A program made the translations under genes and the position numbers. This document shows positions 8,089 to 16,685 of a stretch of DNA of 64,000 nt, one piece after another. The stretch spans positions 186,001 to 250,000 of the forward strand of contig NZ_CP045404.1 of the NCBI RefSeq assembly GCF_009363715.1. The letters are read 5' to 3'. Below the pieces are notes generated by a model. The model did not search any database and had not been told where the DNA came from. It saw nothing but the letters and a program-made list of their open reading frames with translations. Position 1 is the first letter of the stretch. Each line of letters begins with the position of its first letter. The stretch comes from Roseovarius sp. THAF9 (GTDB lineage Bacteria; Pseudomonadota; Alphaproteobacteria; Rhodobacterales; Rhodobacteraceae).

Positions 8089-8739
8089 TCAGACATAGGT
8101 GCGGGCATGGGCCCGATCCGGGCGGTCGAGATGGGGAATGGCGTTGAAGCCCGCGACCATGAGCGTGTCGTGCACGTAGCTGAGCCGGTGCATCGAGGCG
8201 TTGTTGATTTGCAGCATGACCCGGGCCATGGCGGTGTTGTCGAGGTCGAGCACGTGGCGCAGGGCCATGCCGATGACGCCGCCGGAGGTGACCAGCAGGG
8301 TGCGGCCCGCGTCGGCGCATTGCTCGGTCAGCACTTCGGTGATGCGGGCGGCGAAATCATCGAAGCTTTCGGGGACACCGGGCAGGTCGCCGGTGGTCCA
8401 GAGGGTGATGACCTGTGGCAGATGCGTGGCGAATTGCGAGGGATCGGTGGGAACCGGGATGGCATGGGCGTCGAATGCGGCCTGGGCGAGGGCGAAATAG
8501 CTGAGCTCGTTCAGGCGCGGATCCTGGGTGGTGACGGTGACGCCCATGTGGTGGGCGGTGTCGACCTGGCGTTGCAGCGTGCCGGTAAGGACGCGGTCGA
8601 AATGCGGGTTGGTGGCGGCGATATGCTCGCCCAGCCAGCGCGCCTGCTCGGCGCCGAGATCGGAGAGTTGGTCATAGCCCGCTTCGTCGGTGGCGTGGCT
8701 GTTGGCCTGCCCGTGCCTTACGAGAATAAGTTCCGCCAC
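8089..8739 (-). CDS. Histidine phosphatase family protein
   Basis: A 216-aa protein whose first residues read VAELILVRHGQAN, carrying the RHG phosphohistidine motif. LVTSGGVIGM near the C-terminus holds the second active-site region, where a His is usual in GGG/H-type members but is not obvious here. I chose a GTG start at 8739, just before the RHG strand, with GGGGGAG about 10 bases upstream; an ATG further upstream adds 34 residues unlike the family. It heads the minus-strand group with the glutathione transferase and saccharopine genes, 12 bases from the former. The substrate is unknown. Confidence 0.75.
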   Translation of the reverse strand: MAELILVRHGQANSHATDEAGYDQLSDLGAEQARWLGEHIAATNPHFDRVLTGTLQRQVDTAHHMGVTVTTQDPRLNELSYFALAQAAFDAHAIPVPTDPSQFATHLPQVITLWTTGDLPGVPESFDDFAARITEVLTEQCADAGRTLLVTSGGVIGMALRHVLDLDNTAMARVMLQINNASMHRLSYVHDTLMVAGFNAIPHLDRPDRAHARTYV

Positions 8740-8860
8740 GCCTGATTCTCCCCCGGATGGTCGTTTCTTGTGGTTCCAAGTGTCATAGCGGCCCGCGCGC
8801 CGGGATTGAAGCGGAAGAAAGACCGCGATTGTGCAGGACATTGCCCAGTGTCAGGTCTCG

Positions 8861-8874
8861 TTGACATGGATCAT
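8861..8874 (+). promoter_or_regulatory. Possible FNR-type site upstream of the ferredoxin gene
   Basis: TTGAC-ATGG-ATCAT matches 8 of 10 fixed positions of the FNR/FnrL consensus TTGAT-N4-ATCAA. It lies 115 bases before the ferredoxin start, in the 250-base gap between it and the divergent phosphatase gene. Control of an Fe-S protein gene by an oxygen-sensing FNR protein would make sense, but one imperfect match is weak evidence. Confidence 0.3.
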
Positions 8875-8989
8875 CGCCTTTCAGTGCGAGATATGACAAG
8901 CTGAAGTCGTCCTGAACGTTTGGTGCGTATGCGAACCGGTTTCGCAATTGCGTTTCGGACGGGAGGAGTTGCAAACGGGACATACGACA

Positions 8990-9313
8990 ATGCAACACAA
9001 GGACCAGACGAGGGTCTTCGACAAGACGTCGGACCAGGGTGACCTGCCACGTCCGCCGGGTGCGGATCTGGCGGGTTTGCAGGCGCATTGCTGTGCGTGC
9101 GGCGACTGTATGGCAGTGTGCCCGCGCGACGTGATAGGCCGGGATGACGAGGGCTTTCCGGTGTTGATTGACCGGCAGAGCTGCGGAGAGTGCGGGCTTT
9201 GCGCGGACGTCTGCACGCGCGGCGCGATCATGTTGACCAAGGAGACGTCGGCAGGTCTGAAAAAGACCCTGCGACGGGAACGGCGACTGGCGTTGCGGTT
9301 GCTGACACAATAG
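8990..9313 (+). CDS. 2x[4Fe-4S] ferredoxin-type protein (NapF-like)
   Basis: A 107-aa protein with two classical cluster motifs, C-x2-C-x2-C-x3-CP (CACGDCMAVCP) and C-x2-C-x2-C-x3-C (CGECGLCADVC), about 35 residues apart. It probably carries electrons in the cytoplasm. I start it at ATG 8990 because the protein would then begin just before the acidic linker. GGGAGGAG at 8961-8968 is oddly far away (about 21 bases), so an earlier TTG or ATG in the same frame is possible. It converges with the response-regulator gene after 23 bases. No obvious redox partner is adjacent. Confidence 0.75.
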   Translation: MQHKDQTRVFDKTSDQGDLPRPPGADLAGLQAHCCACGDCMAVCPRDVIGRDDEGFPVLIDRQSCGECGLCADVCTRGAIMLTKETSAGLKKTLRRERRLALRLLTQ

Positions 9314-9336
9314 CGCGCGCTGGTGCCAGCCGGGTG

Positions 9337-10050
9337 TTACCGGTCGCGCCACGTGACATCGCCCAGAAAGATATAGCCCGCGCCGTAGATCGTCTTGATC
9401 AGGCGCGGGTTCTTGGGGTCCTCGCGCAGCTTGGTGCGCAGGCGCGAGATGCGCACGTCCATGGCACGGTCGAAGCTTTCGCCCGCCGCGCCTCCCAGCG
9501 CCTCTTGCATGGCCTGGCGCGAGATCAGGCGCTTGGGGCGGTCGAGAAAGAGGCGCAGAACCTCGCCTTCGGCATGGGAAAACGGGGTTTCCTGCCCGGT
9601 ATCGTCTTCCAGAACGTAGCGGTCGAAATGCGCGGTCCAGGGGCCGAAGCGGGCGGTGTTGCCGGTATTCGGGCCGGGCGCGTCGCGACGCAGGCGGGCG
9701 CGGATGCGGGCCACGACCTCGGCCGGATCAAAGGGCTTGATGATGTAGTCGTCGGCGCCAAGTTCCAGCCCGGTCACGCGGTCCTGCACCTCGGCCCGGC
9801 CCGAGATGATGATGACCCGTGCGCCCTGTTCCAGCGCGAGCCGGTGCACGAGGGTCAGACCGTCACGGTCGGGCAGCGAGAGGTCGACGAGGCAGATATC
9901 GGGAGAGTGGGTGCGCAGCGCGGCCTCGAATTCGGTCGCGCGGGCGAAGGTGAGGGTGCGAAAGCCGGCCTCTTCCAGCGTTTGGGCCAGCATGGTGCGA
10001 ATGGCCGGCTCGTCGTCGAGGATGGTGACGAGAGGGGCGGTTTCGGTCAT
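9337..10050 (-). CDS. OmpR/PhoB-family response regulator
   Basis: A 237-aa regulator. The receiver domain (residues 5-118) shows the acidic pair Asp12-Asp13, phosphoacceptor Asp56 in ICLVDLSLP and Lys105 in IIKPFDP. The winged-helix DNA-binding domain (about 132-232) ends RLIKTIYGAGYIF. Its start overlaps the kinase stop by 4 bases (10047-10050), so the two form a cognate pair. Target genes cannot be told from the window. Roughly 20 bases separate it from the converging ferredoxin gene. Confidence 0.92.
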   Translation of the reverse strand: MTETAPLVTILDDEPAIRTMLAQTLEEAGFRTLTFARATEFEAALRTHSPDICLVDLSLPDRDGLTLVHRLALEQGARVIIISGRAEVQDRVTGLELGADDYIIKPFDPAEVVARIRARLRRDAPGPNTGNTARFGPWTAHFDRYVLEDDTGQETPFSHAEGEVLRLFLDRPKRLISRQAMQEALGGAAGESFDRAMDVRISRLRTKLREDPKNPRLIKTIYGAGYIFLGDVTWRDR

Positions 10051-11960
10051 GGCGTCGCCCCGCCCGACAGGGCGGCGCGCAGGGCGCCGGGCTGGAACGG
10101 TTTGCGCAGCACGGGCGCGCGGGCGAGGGCGGCGGCGTGCAGCGGATCGGAGGGGGGCAGCGAGGTCATCAGCACCGCCGGAGGGTGCCGCGTCGGCAGG
10201 GCGTCGATGAGGTCGAGCCCGGTGGCCTCGCCTTCGAGTGTGATGTCGCTGAGGATGGCGGTGATTTCGGGCAGGCCTTGCAGAAGCGCCTGCGCCTCGG
10301 TCGCGCTGGTGGCCTCGATGACCTGGTGGCCGTCGGCGCGAAGCATGGCGCGGATGCTTTCTCGCAGGTCGGCGCTGTCCTCGACCAGCAGCACGAAGCC
10401 GGGCGCGTCCGCCGCGCTGACCTCGCGCAGGGGCAGGCGCAGGGTGACCTGGCCGCCGGTATCGGTGTTGTCGATCATCACCCGCCCGCCGGCGAGCTTG
10501 GTCATGTTGTAGACCATGGTGAGGCCCAGCCCCGAGCCTTCGCCGCCCTTGGTGGTGAAGAACGGATCGAATGCATGGCTGCGGACGTGATCGGAAAAGC
10601 CGGGGCCGGTGTCGGACACGGCGACATCGAGCCAGGTGTCCTGCACGGTGGTGACGGTAAGGGTGATGCGGCCCGGCGCGGCGTTCGCGTCGCCGATGGC
10701 ATCGCGGGCATTGAGCAGCAGGTTGATGAGCGAGTCCTGCAGCATGCCGGGATCGAGCAGGCAGGTGCGGGGTGCATTCCCGGCGGCGATGTTCAGCGTG
10801 ATCTTGTCGGGCAGGACCGAGCGCGCCAGCGGTTCCAGATCGTGCAGGAAGGCGGGCAGGTCGGTGGGCACGGGCGTATGTTCGCGCGGGCCGGTCATGT
10901 CGGCGATGCGGTCGAGCAGAGTGCCGCCGCGCCGGGCCGCGCCCAGGGTGGCGGCGATGAGGTCTGTGGCCTCTTCGGGCAGGGACATGGATTGCAGGCG
11001 CGACTGCATCCCGAGGATGATGGTCAGCAGGTTGGAGAAGTCATGCGCGAGGCCGGAGGTCAGTTGCGCGGCCATTTCGCGGCGGCGGTGCTGGCCCAGG
11101 GCGGCGCGGGTCTGCGCCTCTTCGGTGATGTCCATGGACAGGATATAGACGCCGCCGGTGGCCGGATCGGGTGTGAGCGCCACGCGGATCCGGCGGGAAC
11201 TGGCGGCGTGGGTGAATTCGAACACCGACGGCTCGCCGGCATAGGCGCGATCGAGATGCGGGGCGATGTTGGCGAAGGTCTCGTCCCCCAGCGCGTCGGC
11301 GGGGGCAAGGCCGACGGGGTCGGCGGTGCTGCCCGGCATGATGAGCGACAGGCGGCGGTTGGAATAGGTATAGCGCCGGTCCGGGCCGAGATGGGCGATA
11401 TGGGCGGGCACCATCTCGGTCGTCAGGCGCATCCGGGCCTCGGCCTCGGAGGCCTGGCGCTGGGCCTCTTCCAGCGCCGTGATGGTGGATTCAAGCTGCC
11501 GGTTGGCCGCCGCCAGATCGTCGGAATAGGTGACGAGCCGGTCCGACAGTTCCTCGGACCGGGCGGCGAGCAGCGCCTCCTGCTGTTTGGCGCGGGTGAT
11601 GTCGGTGTAGACGGTGACCCAGCCGCCCTGCGGCAGGGGCGAGCCTTCGACGCTGATGGTGCGGCCATTGGCGCGGGTGCGTTCCATGTAATGCGGCTTG
11701 AACGCGCGGGCGATGTCCACCCGGTCGGCGACGAAGCGGTCGAGGTCGGTCACTTCGCCGTAGTCGCCGCGTTCGGCCAGAAAGCGGATGGTGTCTTCGA
11801 AATGGGCGCCGGGGGTGACCAGCCGGTCGGGCAGGTCGAACATCTCCTGGAAGCGGCGGTTGCAGACGGCGAGGTTGAGATCGGCGTCGTAGATCGTCAG
11901 GGCCTGCTGGATGAGGTTGAGGCCCGCGGTGGTCATCTGCGTGGTGTCGCGTGGGCTCAT
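10047..11960 (-). CDS. Hybrid sensor histidine kinase with two PAS domains and a receiver
   Basis: A 637-aa protein without membrane spans, so a cytoplasmic sensor. In order: a PAS domain of the PAS_7 type (about 12-122), a coiled-coil (about 125-177), a second PAS (about 178-285), a HisKA domain with phosphorylated His306 (GLAHDFSN), a catalytic ATPase domain (N-box Asn417, DTGPGF at 450, GSGLGL at 475-480), and a C-terminal receiver (520-637; Asp572, Lys620). It overlaps both neighbours by 4 bases. The built-in receiver suggests competition with, or a phosphorelay to, the adjacent OmpR-type regulator. The signal is unknown; a PAS-bound flavin or heme is possible but not visible. Confidence 0.9.
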   Translation of the reverse strand: MSPRDTTQMTTAGLNLIQQALTIYDADLNLAVCNRRFQEMFDLPDRLVTPGAHFEDTIRFLAERGDYGEVTDLDRFVADRVDIARAFKPHYMERTRANGRTISVEGSPLPQGGWVTVYTDITRAKQQEALLAARSEELSDRLVTYSDDLAAANRQLESTITALEEAQRQASEAEARMRLTTEMVPAHIAHLGPDRRYTYSNRRLSLIMPGSTADPVGLAPADALGDETFANIAPHLDRAYAGEPSVFEFTHAASSRRIRVALTPDPATGGVYILSMDITEEAQTRAALGQHRRREMAAQLTSGLAHDFSNLLTIILGMQSRLQSMSLPEEATDLIAATLGAARRGGTLLDRIADMTGPREHTPVPTDLPAFLHDLEPLARSVLPDKITLNIAAGNAPRTCLLDPGMLQDSLINLLLNARDAIGDANAAPGRITLTVTTVQDTWLDVAVSDTGPGFSDHVRSHAFDPFFTTKGGEGSGLGLTMVYNMTKLAGGRVMIDNTDTGGQVTLRLPLREVSAADAPGFVLLVEDSADLRESIRAMLRADGHQVIEATSATEAQALLQGLPEITAILSDITLEGEATGLDLIDALPTRHPPAVLMTSLPPSDPLHAAALARAPVLRKPFQPGALRAALSGGATP

Positions 11961-12559
11961 GCGGCGTGCTCCTTGGCCCAGGCGAGGGCGGTGTCAAGCT
12001 GGTCGTCGCCCCAGAAAAGCTCGTTGTCCACGGTAAAGCTGGGGGCGCCGAAGATGCCGCGGCGCATGGCCTCTTCGGTGGTGTCGCGCAGGCGGTGCTT
12101 GTTGGCGTCGGCCTGGGCCTTGTCGATCAGGTCGCGGGGCAGTTTCGCGGCGTCGAGACAGGCGGCGATGACGTCACTGTCGGCGATGTCGAGGCCCTCG
12201 GCGAACTGCATGAGGTAGACGTTCTGGCAAAAGGCGATGCCTTCGGCGTGTTCGAGCGCCAGTTGTGCGGTGCGGGCGGCGAGGACGCTGTGCTGGGGCA
12301 TGGTGTCGGAGCGTTGGAACGTGAGGCCGAGGGCGGCGCAGCGGCGTTCCATGTCGCGCCACATGTAGGTGCCTTTGGCGGCGTAGATCCTGAAGGGCGA
12401 GGTGTCCCAGCCCTGTGCGGCGAAGATCGGGCCGAGCAGGAAGGGGCGCCAGCGGACGGTGACCCCGGCCTCGGCTGCGCGGGCGGGCAGGCGCATGACG
12501 CTGAGATAGGAGTAGGTCGAGGCGAATTCGAACCAGAAATCCATCTGTGGTTTTGCCAT
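11957..12559 (-). CDS. DsbA-family 2-hydroxychromene-2-carboxylate isomerase-like protein
   Basis: A 200-aa thioredoxin-fold protein starting MDFWFEFASTYSYLS, where the Ser replaces the CxxC motif, as in kappa-class/HCCA isomerases. Later features are GIFGAPSFTVDNELFWGDDQL, where the cis-Pro loop recognises glutathione. HCCA isomerases use glutathione in naphthalene-type aromatic breakdown, but most genomic homologues have unknown substrates. It is the first gene of the minus operon and overlaps the kinase start by 4 bases, which hints that its substrate or product relates to the sensed signal. That link is inference. Confidence 0.75.
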   Translation of the reverse strand: MAKPQMDFWFEFASTYSYLSVMRLPARAAEAGVTVRWRPFLLGPIFAAQGWDTSPFRIYAAKGTYMWRDMERRCAALGLTFQRSDTMPQHSVLAARTAQLALEHAEGIAFCQNVYLMQFAEGLDIADSDVIAACLDAAKLPRDLIDKAQADANKHRLRDTTEEAMRRGIFGAPSFTVDNELFWGDDQLDTALAWAKEHAA

Positions 12560-12635
12560 GCTTACGGTCCTCTTGCGAGAGGGGCAATCGACGGGGAAAT
12601 GGCGGGCATGTCAAGGGTGGGCTGGGGGAGCATGT

Positions 12636-12848
12636 GTCGCGCGGAATCAAGGCGCGGCTTTGCCGCGCCGCCGCGCGATCGTCCGCTGACCGAAAGGCGA
12701 TTGCCTGCAATCGCCGAAAGGGGGGCCGCCCCCCGGGCTGGCGATTGGGTGACGTCAGCACCTCGATCCAAAGTTTCGCGGATTTGGCATTGATAAAGCG
12801 CGCTGAAGGAAGGTCGTTCGCCATCCCGCGGTCTGGCAATCGCGCGGC
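12636..12848. repeat. Dispersed palindromic intergenic element, copy A
   Basis: The 443-base gap upstream of the CoA-ligase gene contains this element. Features in order are GCGCGGAATCAAGGC, a hairpin (GGCGCGGC-TTT-GCCGCGCC), a 10-base arm GCCGCGCGAT at 12670-12679, an internal hairpin (GGCGATTG-CCTG-CAATCGCC), a G6/C6 block, a core ending GGATTTGGCATTGATAAAG, and the inverted 10-base arm ATCGCGCGGC at 12839-12848. The core aligns over about 60 bases with the copy at 27.1 kb. No conserved protein is encoded. Confidence 0.55.
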
Positions 12849-13002
12849 TTACGTTGCGCCTGTTACAATTCGTAAGGATTGGGCAAAGATCAGGAAAAAG
12901 TTGACGATCAGCCTCGGCTGCGCACTCTATGGAGGATCGAGACTCGGTCCCGGTGGGGCGCGGTCTGTTCGCGGGAGAGAGCGGACAAAGGGAGGACACA
13001 AT

Positions 13003-14976
13003 TTGGCACAGTCGTCGAGAGGCGCGGATGGGCTTTCGTCCATTCCGGCCCTTTTGCAGCGCAACGCCGCGCAGTTCGGGACCAAGCCCGCCTATCGGGA
13101 GAAGGAATACGGGATCTGGCAAAGCTGGACCTGGGCAGAGGCGGAGCAGGAGATCGAAGCGCTGGCGCTGGGGCTGTTGAACCTTGGGGTGAACAAGGGC
13201 GACTTCATTGCCGTGATCGGGCGGAACCGGCCCTATTTCTACTGGTCCATGGTCGCCGCGCAGTCGGTGGGCGCGATCCCGGTGCCGGTCTACCAGGACA
13301 GCGCCAGCGAGGAGATGGCCTATGTGCTGGACCATTGCGGCGCGCGGTTCGCGATTGTCGAGGACCAGGAGCAGGTCGACAAGATTATCGACATCCAGGA
13401 TGAGCTGCATCTGTTTGAGCATATCATCTATGTCGATCCACGTGGTCTGCGGAAATACGATCATCACAAGCTGCACCAGTTCAGCCACGTACAGGACCAA
13501 GGGCGCGCGGCGCGTGAGGAATTCATCGGCGATCTGAAGGCCCGGCGGGACGCTTTGGATTACGACAGCACCTGCGTGATGCTTTACACGTCGGGAACCA
13601 CCGGCAAGCCCAAGGGCGTGGTGCTGTCCAACCGCAACATCATCGAGGCGTCGAAATCGTCGTCCGAGTTCGATCACCTGACGCGGAACGAGGAAGTTCT
13701 GGCTTACCTGCCGATGGCGTGGGTGGGGGATTTCATCTTTTCCATCGGGCAGGCCTATTGGTGCGGGTTCTGCGTGAACTGCCCGGAAAGCCCGGACACG
13801 ATGCAGGTGGACCTGCGCGAGATCGGCCCGACTTATTATTTCGCGCCGCCGCGGGTGTTCGAGGGACAGCTGACCAACGTGATGATCCGGATGGAGGATG
13901 CCAGCCGAATGAAGCAATGGCTGTTCCATACCTTCATGGAGCATGCGCGGAAGGTGGGGCCGGCGATCTTGGACGGCAAGAGCGTCAGCGCGTGGGACCG
14001 GCTGAAATACCGCCTTGGCGGGTTGCTGGTGTACGGGCCGCTGAAGGATACGCTGGGGTTTGGGCGCGTGCGCGTGGGCTATACCGCGGGCGAGGCGATC
14101 GGGCCTGAGATCTTCGATTTCTATCGCTCGCTGGGGATCAACCTGAAGCAGCTTTACGGACAGACAGAGGCGTCGGTGTTCATCACGCTCCAGCCCGATG
14201 GCGAGGTCTACAGCGACACGGTGGGCGTGGCCGCGCCGGGGGTGGAGTTGAAGATCGCCGAGAGCGGCGAGGTGTTCTATCGCGGCGACGGCGTGTTCGA
14301 GGAGTACTACAAGAACGCCGAAAGCACGGCGAGCACCAAGGATGCCGAGGGCTGGGTCGCGACGGGCGATGCCGGGTTCATCGACGACAAGACCGGGCAT
14401 CTGAAGATCATCGACCGGGCCAAGGATGTGGGCAAGATGGCCGATGGCAGCCTGTTCGCGCCGAAATACGTGGAAAACAAGCTGAAATTCTATCCCAACA
14501 TCCTCGAGGCCGTGGTGTTCGGCAACCAGCGGGAGCAATGCACGGCCTTCATCAACATCGACCTGAATGCCGTGGGCAACTGGGCCGAGCGAAACAATAT
14601 CGGCTATGCCTCCTACCAGGAATTGGCGGGGCATCCGCGCGTGCTGGAGACGGTGAAGGAACACGTGGAAGAGGTGAACCGGAGCCTTTCCGAAGACCCG
14701 ATGCTGGCGCATTGCCAGGTGCATCGCTTCCTGGTGCTGCACAAGGAGCTGGATGCGGATGACGGCGAGATGACCCGGACGCGGAAGGTGCGGCGGGGCG
14801 TGATCTCGGAGAAGTTCGAGGAACTGCTGGGGGCGCTATATGACGGCTCGGAGGAGAAGTTCACCACGACGGAAGTCACCTATGAGGATGGGCGCAAGGG
14901 CAGCATCTCGGCCACGCTGAAGATCGTGGATGCGCAGGTGGTGCCGGTGGCGCAGGAAAAGGTGGCGGCGGAATGA
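13003..14976 (+). CDS. Long-chain acyl-CoA synthetase-like AMP-binding ligase
   Basis: A 657-aa adenylate-forming enzyme that activates a carboxylic acid with ATP to the acyl-AMP and then the CoA thioester. The P-loop is YTSGTTGKPKG (195-205), the ATP-binding motif YGQTEA is at 385-390 and WVATGD at 451-456; the linker reads IIDRAKDV. I use a TTG start at 13003, 8 bases after AAAGGGAGG; the frame stays open much further upstream into the repeat element, which is not coding. It overlaps the next small gene by ATGA and heads the ABC-importer cluster. It probably activates the imported acid; the substrate is unknown. Confidence 0.87.
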   Translation: MAQSSRGADGLSSIPALLQRNAAQFGTKPAYREKEYGIWQSWTWAEAEQEIEALALGLLNLGVNKGDFIAVIGRNRPYFYWSMVAAQSVGAIPVPVYQDSASEEMAYVLDHCGARFAIVEDQEQVDKIIDIQDELHLFEHIIYVDPRGLRKYDHHKLHQFSHVQDQGRAAREEFIGDLKARRDALDYDSTCVMLYTSGTTGKPKGVVLSNRNIIEASKSSSEFDHLTRNEEVLAYLPMAWVGDFIFSIGQAYWCGFCVNCPESPDTMQVDLREIGPTYYFAPPRVFEGQLTNVMIRMEDASRMKQWLFHTFMEHARKVGPAILDGKSVSAWDRLKYRLGGLLVYGPLKDTLGFGRVRVGYTAGEAIGPEIFDFYRSLGINLKQLYGQTEASVFITLQPDGEVYSDTVGVAAPGVELKIAESGEVFYRGDGVFEEYYKNAESTASTKDAEGWVATGDAGFIDDKTGHLKIIDRAKDVGKMADGSLFAPKYVENKLKFYPNILEAVVFGNQREQCTAFINIDLNAVGNWAERNNIGYASYQELAGHPRVLETVKEHVEEVNRSLSEDPMLAHCQVHRFLVLHKELDADDGEMTRTRKVRRGVISEKFEELLGALYDGSEEKFTTTEVTYEDGRKGSISATLKIVDAQVVPVAQEKVAAE

Positions 14977-15218
14977 GCTTTGAAACCTGGGCTGCGCTGA
15001 CCGTCCTGGCCGCTTTCGCGGTCTGCATTCTGGCGGCCAAAGAAAAGTTTGCCAGGGCCGGGTCCGGCCTCGCTGTTGCTGCGTCGGCCTATTCCGCGCT
15101 GCAAATTCTGGAGGCCGTGGCACCGGAACAGACAGGAACAGCTGCGACAATCATCGCCGGAGCAACTGGCGCCGGTCTGGGCCTGACCATTTTCCTGCTG
15201 GCGGGAGGGCAGATATGA
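14973..15218 (+). CDS. Small hydrophobic membrane protein of unknown function
   Basis: An 81-aa protein with three hydrophobic stretches (about residues 7-22, 30-48 and 57-78), the last glycine/alanine-rich. I do not recognise a family. Its start overlaps the CoA-ligase stop and its stop overlaps the LivG-like start, each by ATGA, so it is almost certainly translated and coupled to both. It could help dock the ligase at the membrane next to the importer, which is speculation. Confidence 0.65.
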   Translation: MSFETWAALTVLAAFAVCILAAKEKFARAGSGLAVAASAYSALQILEAVAPEQTGTAATIIAGATGAGLGLTIFLLAGGQI

Positions 15219-16030
15219 AGGACACCGAAGGATACACCACCGAGGACGGTCGCAAGATCGGCGGTGTCCTGATGGAGATGAAAAACATCACGCTGCGCTT
15301 TGGCGGGGTGGTTGCGATCCAGGATATCAGCTTTGACGTGCGCGAAGGGGAGATCCGGGCGATCATCGGGCCGAATGGCGCGGGCAAATCCTCGATGCTG
15401 AACGTCATTTCAGGCTTCTACAATCCGCAGGAGGGCGAGGTCTGGTACAAGGGTGAAAAGCGCCCGCAGATGAAGCCCTACCAGGTGGCGCAGCAGGGGA
15501 TTGCGCGGACGTTCCAGAATATTGCCCTCTTCGAGGGGATGAGCGTGCTGGACAACGTCATGACGGGGCGCATCCGGCAGATGAAATCGGGGCTGTTTTC
15601 GCAATCGTTGTGGAAGGGCAAGGCGGAGCGCGAGGAGGTCGAGAACCGGGCGTTCGTGGAGCGGATCATCGATTTCCTGGAGATCCAGCACATCCGCAAG
15701 ACGCCGGTGGGGCGGCTGCCTTACGGGTTGAAGAAGCGGGTGGAGCTGGCGCGGGCGCTGGCCGCCGAGCCCTCGATCCTGCTCTTGGACGAGCCGATGG
15801 CGGGGATGAACGTCGAGGAGAAGGAGGACATGAGCCGCTTTGTTCTTGATGTGAATGACGAGTTCGGGACGACTATCGTGCTGATCGAGCATGACATGGG
15901 CGTGGTGATGGATTTGTCCGACCGTGTGGTGGTGATGGATTACGGCAAGAAGATCGGGGACGGCACGCCGGACGAAGTGCGCAGCAACCAGGCGGTGATT
16001 GACGCTTACCTGGGGGTGGCGCATGACTGA
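15215..16030 (+). CDS. ABC transporter ATP-binding protein (LivG-type)
   Basis: A 271-aa ATPase. Walker A is GPNGAGKSS (52-60), Walker B is ILLLDEPMAGM, followed by the switch His in IEHDMGVV. The signature loop is PYGLKKRVELARAL, as in LivG proteins, in place of a standard LSGGQ. The N-terminus is about 20 residues longer than typical LivG (a second Met at residue 20, before EMKNITLRFGG), but the ATGA overlap favours 15215. It pairs with the LivF-type ATPase at 20.8 kb to power uptake. Its stop overlaps the next open frame by 8 bases. Confidence 0.9.
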   Translation: MKDTEGYTTEDGRKIGGVLMEMKNITLRFGGVVAIQDISFDVREGEIRAIIGPNGAGKSSMLNVISGFYNPQEGEVWYKGEKRPQMKPYQVAQQGIARTFQNIALFEGMSVLDNVMTGRIRQMKSGLFSQSLWKGKAEREEVENRAFVERIIDFLEIQHIRKTPVGRLPYGLKKRVELARALAAEPSILLLDEPMAGMNVEEKEDMSRFVLDVNDEFGTTIVLIEHDMGVVMDLSDRVVVMDYGKKIGDGTPDEVRSNQAVIDAYLGVAHD

Positions 16031-16625
16031 GCGCGGTTGTCCGATGTCATGCCGCGGACGCGGTCTTGCGGCCTCAATCCGCCTGCTGGGTGCGGTCATG
16101 ATCTTTGCGTGTCTGTCGCTCGCAGCCGAGCAGACATCCGCGTCAGACCTTCCGCCGGTGGTGCAACAGGAACTCTACGACGGGATCGAGAAATGCGCGG
16201 CGTTCTTCGGGACCCGCGACCTTTCGGAGTTCGCGCCGCTGCAGGAACGCGCCCTAGTGGGCAAGGACGGGCCGGACGTCGAGGGTGTCTATGCTCTGTC
16301 TTCCGGCGCACTGGGAATACGTGCGAAGCGTGTCGATTTCGGCGGACCGTCCTGCAAGGTTTTCGTCACCGGGTATTTCGACGACGACAGCGCTGCCACC
16401 GAACTGGACGCTGCGGTGGTGAATCATTTCGATGGGATGAAGAGCCTGAGGATCGGCAGCCTAACCTTCGAGGCGCGCGACGCGTTCTTCAACAAGGTGG
16501 ACCGCGAAAGGCTTGTCTCCTGCATCGGGGGAGAAGAACGCGGTTTACTGGGCGAACGAAATGCGATCAACGGCAAGGGATCGATCGCCTTCATCTCGCC
16601 TTTGAGGGGAGATATTCCATGCTGA
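16023..16625 (+). CDS. Putative exported protein of unknown function
   Basis: A 200-aa protein overlapping the end of the LivG-type gene by 8 bases. Residues about 18-40 form a signal peptide (RLLGAVMIFACLSLAAE, cut near TSA), preceded by an unusually long basic N-terminus; a later Met at residue 8 is an alternative start. The mature part has four cysteines (in EKCAAFF, PSCKVFV, SCIGGEE and the last residue), which could form two disulfides in the periplasm. I do not recognise a family. It sits inside a transport operon but is not a typical binding protein. Confidence 0.6.
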   Translation: MTERGCPMSCRGRGLAASIRLLGAVMIFACLSLAAEQTSASDLPPVVQQELYDGIEKCAAFFGTRDLSEFAPLQERALVGKDGPDVEGVYALSSGALGIRAKRVDFGGPSCKVFVTGYFDDDSAATELDAAVVNHFDGMKSLRIGSLTFEARDAFFNKVDRERLVSCIGGEERGLLGERNAINGKGSIAFISPLRGDIPC

Positions 16626-16685
16626 GAATAGCCTGTTGCCTTTGCATCGAGGAGGCTTGGAGTTTGTCTGGCGAGGAGATGGTCA

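Noticed and set aside
10137..12218. A 693-codon open frame on the plus strand opposite the sensor kinase
   Set aside because: The minus strand encodes clear kinase domains with conserved motifs; the plus frame is Gly/Ala/Val-rich with no motif and arises from GC-rich third positions. The same holds for very long antisense frames at 360-1883, 12562-14742, 43657-46026, 52258-54909 and 55533-57665.
12547..13002. N-terminal extension of the CoA ligase across the repeat element
   Set aside because: The frame is open but the residues are unlike the family, the bases belong to a palindromic repeat, and a good Shine-Dalgarno points to TTG 13003.
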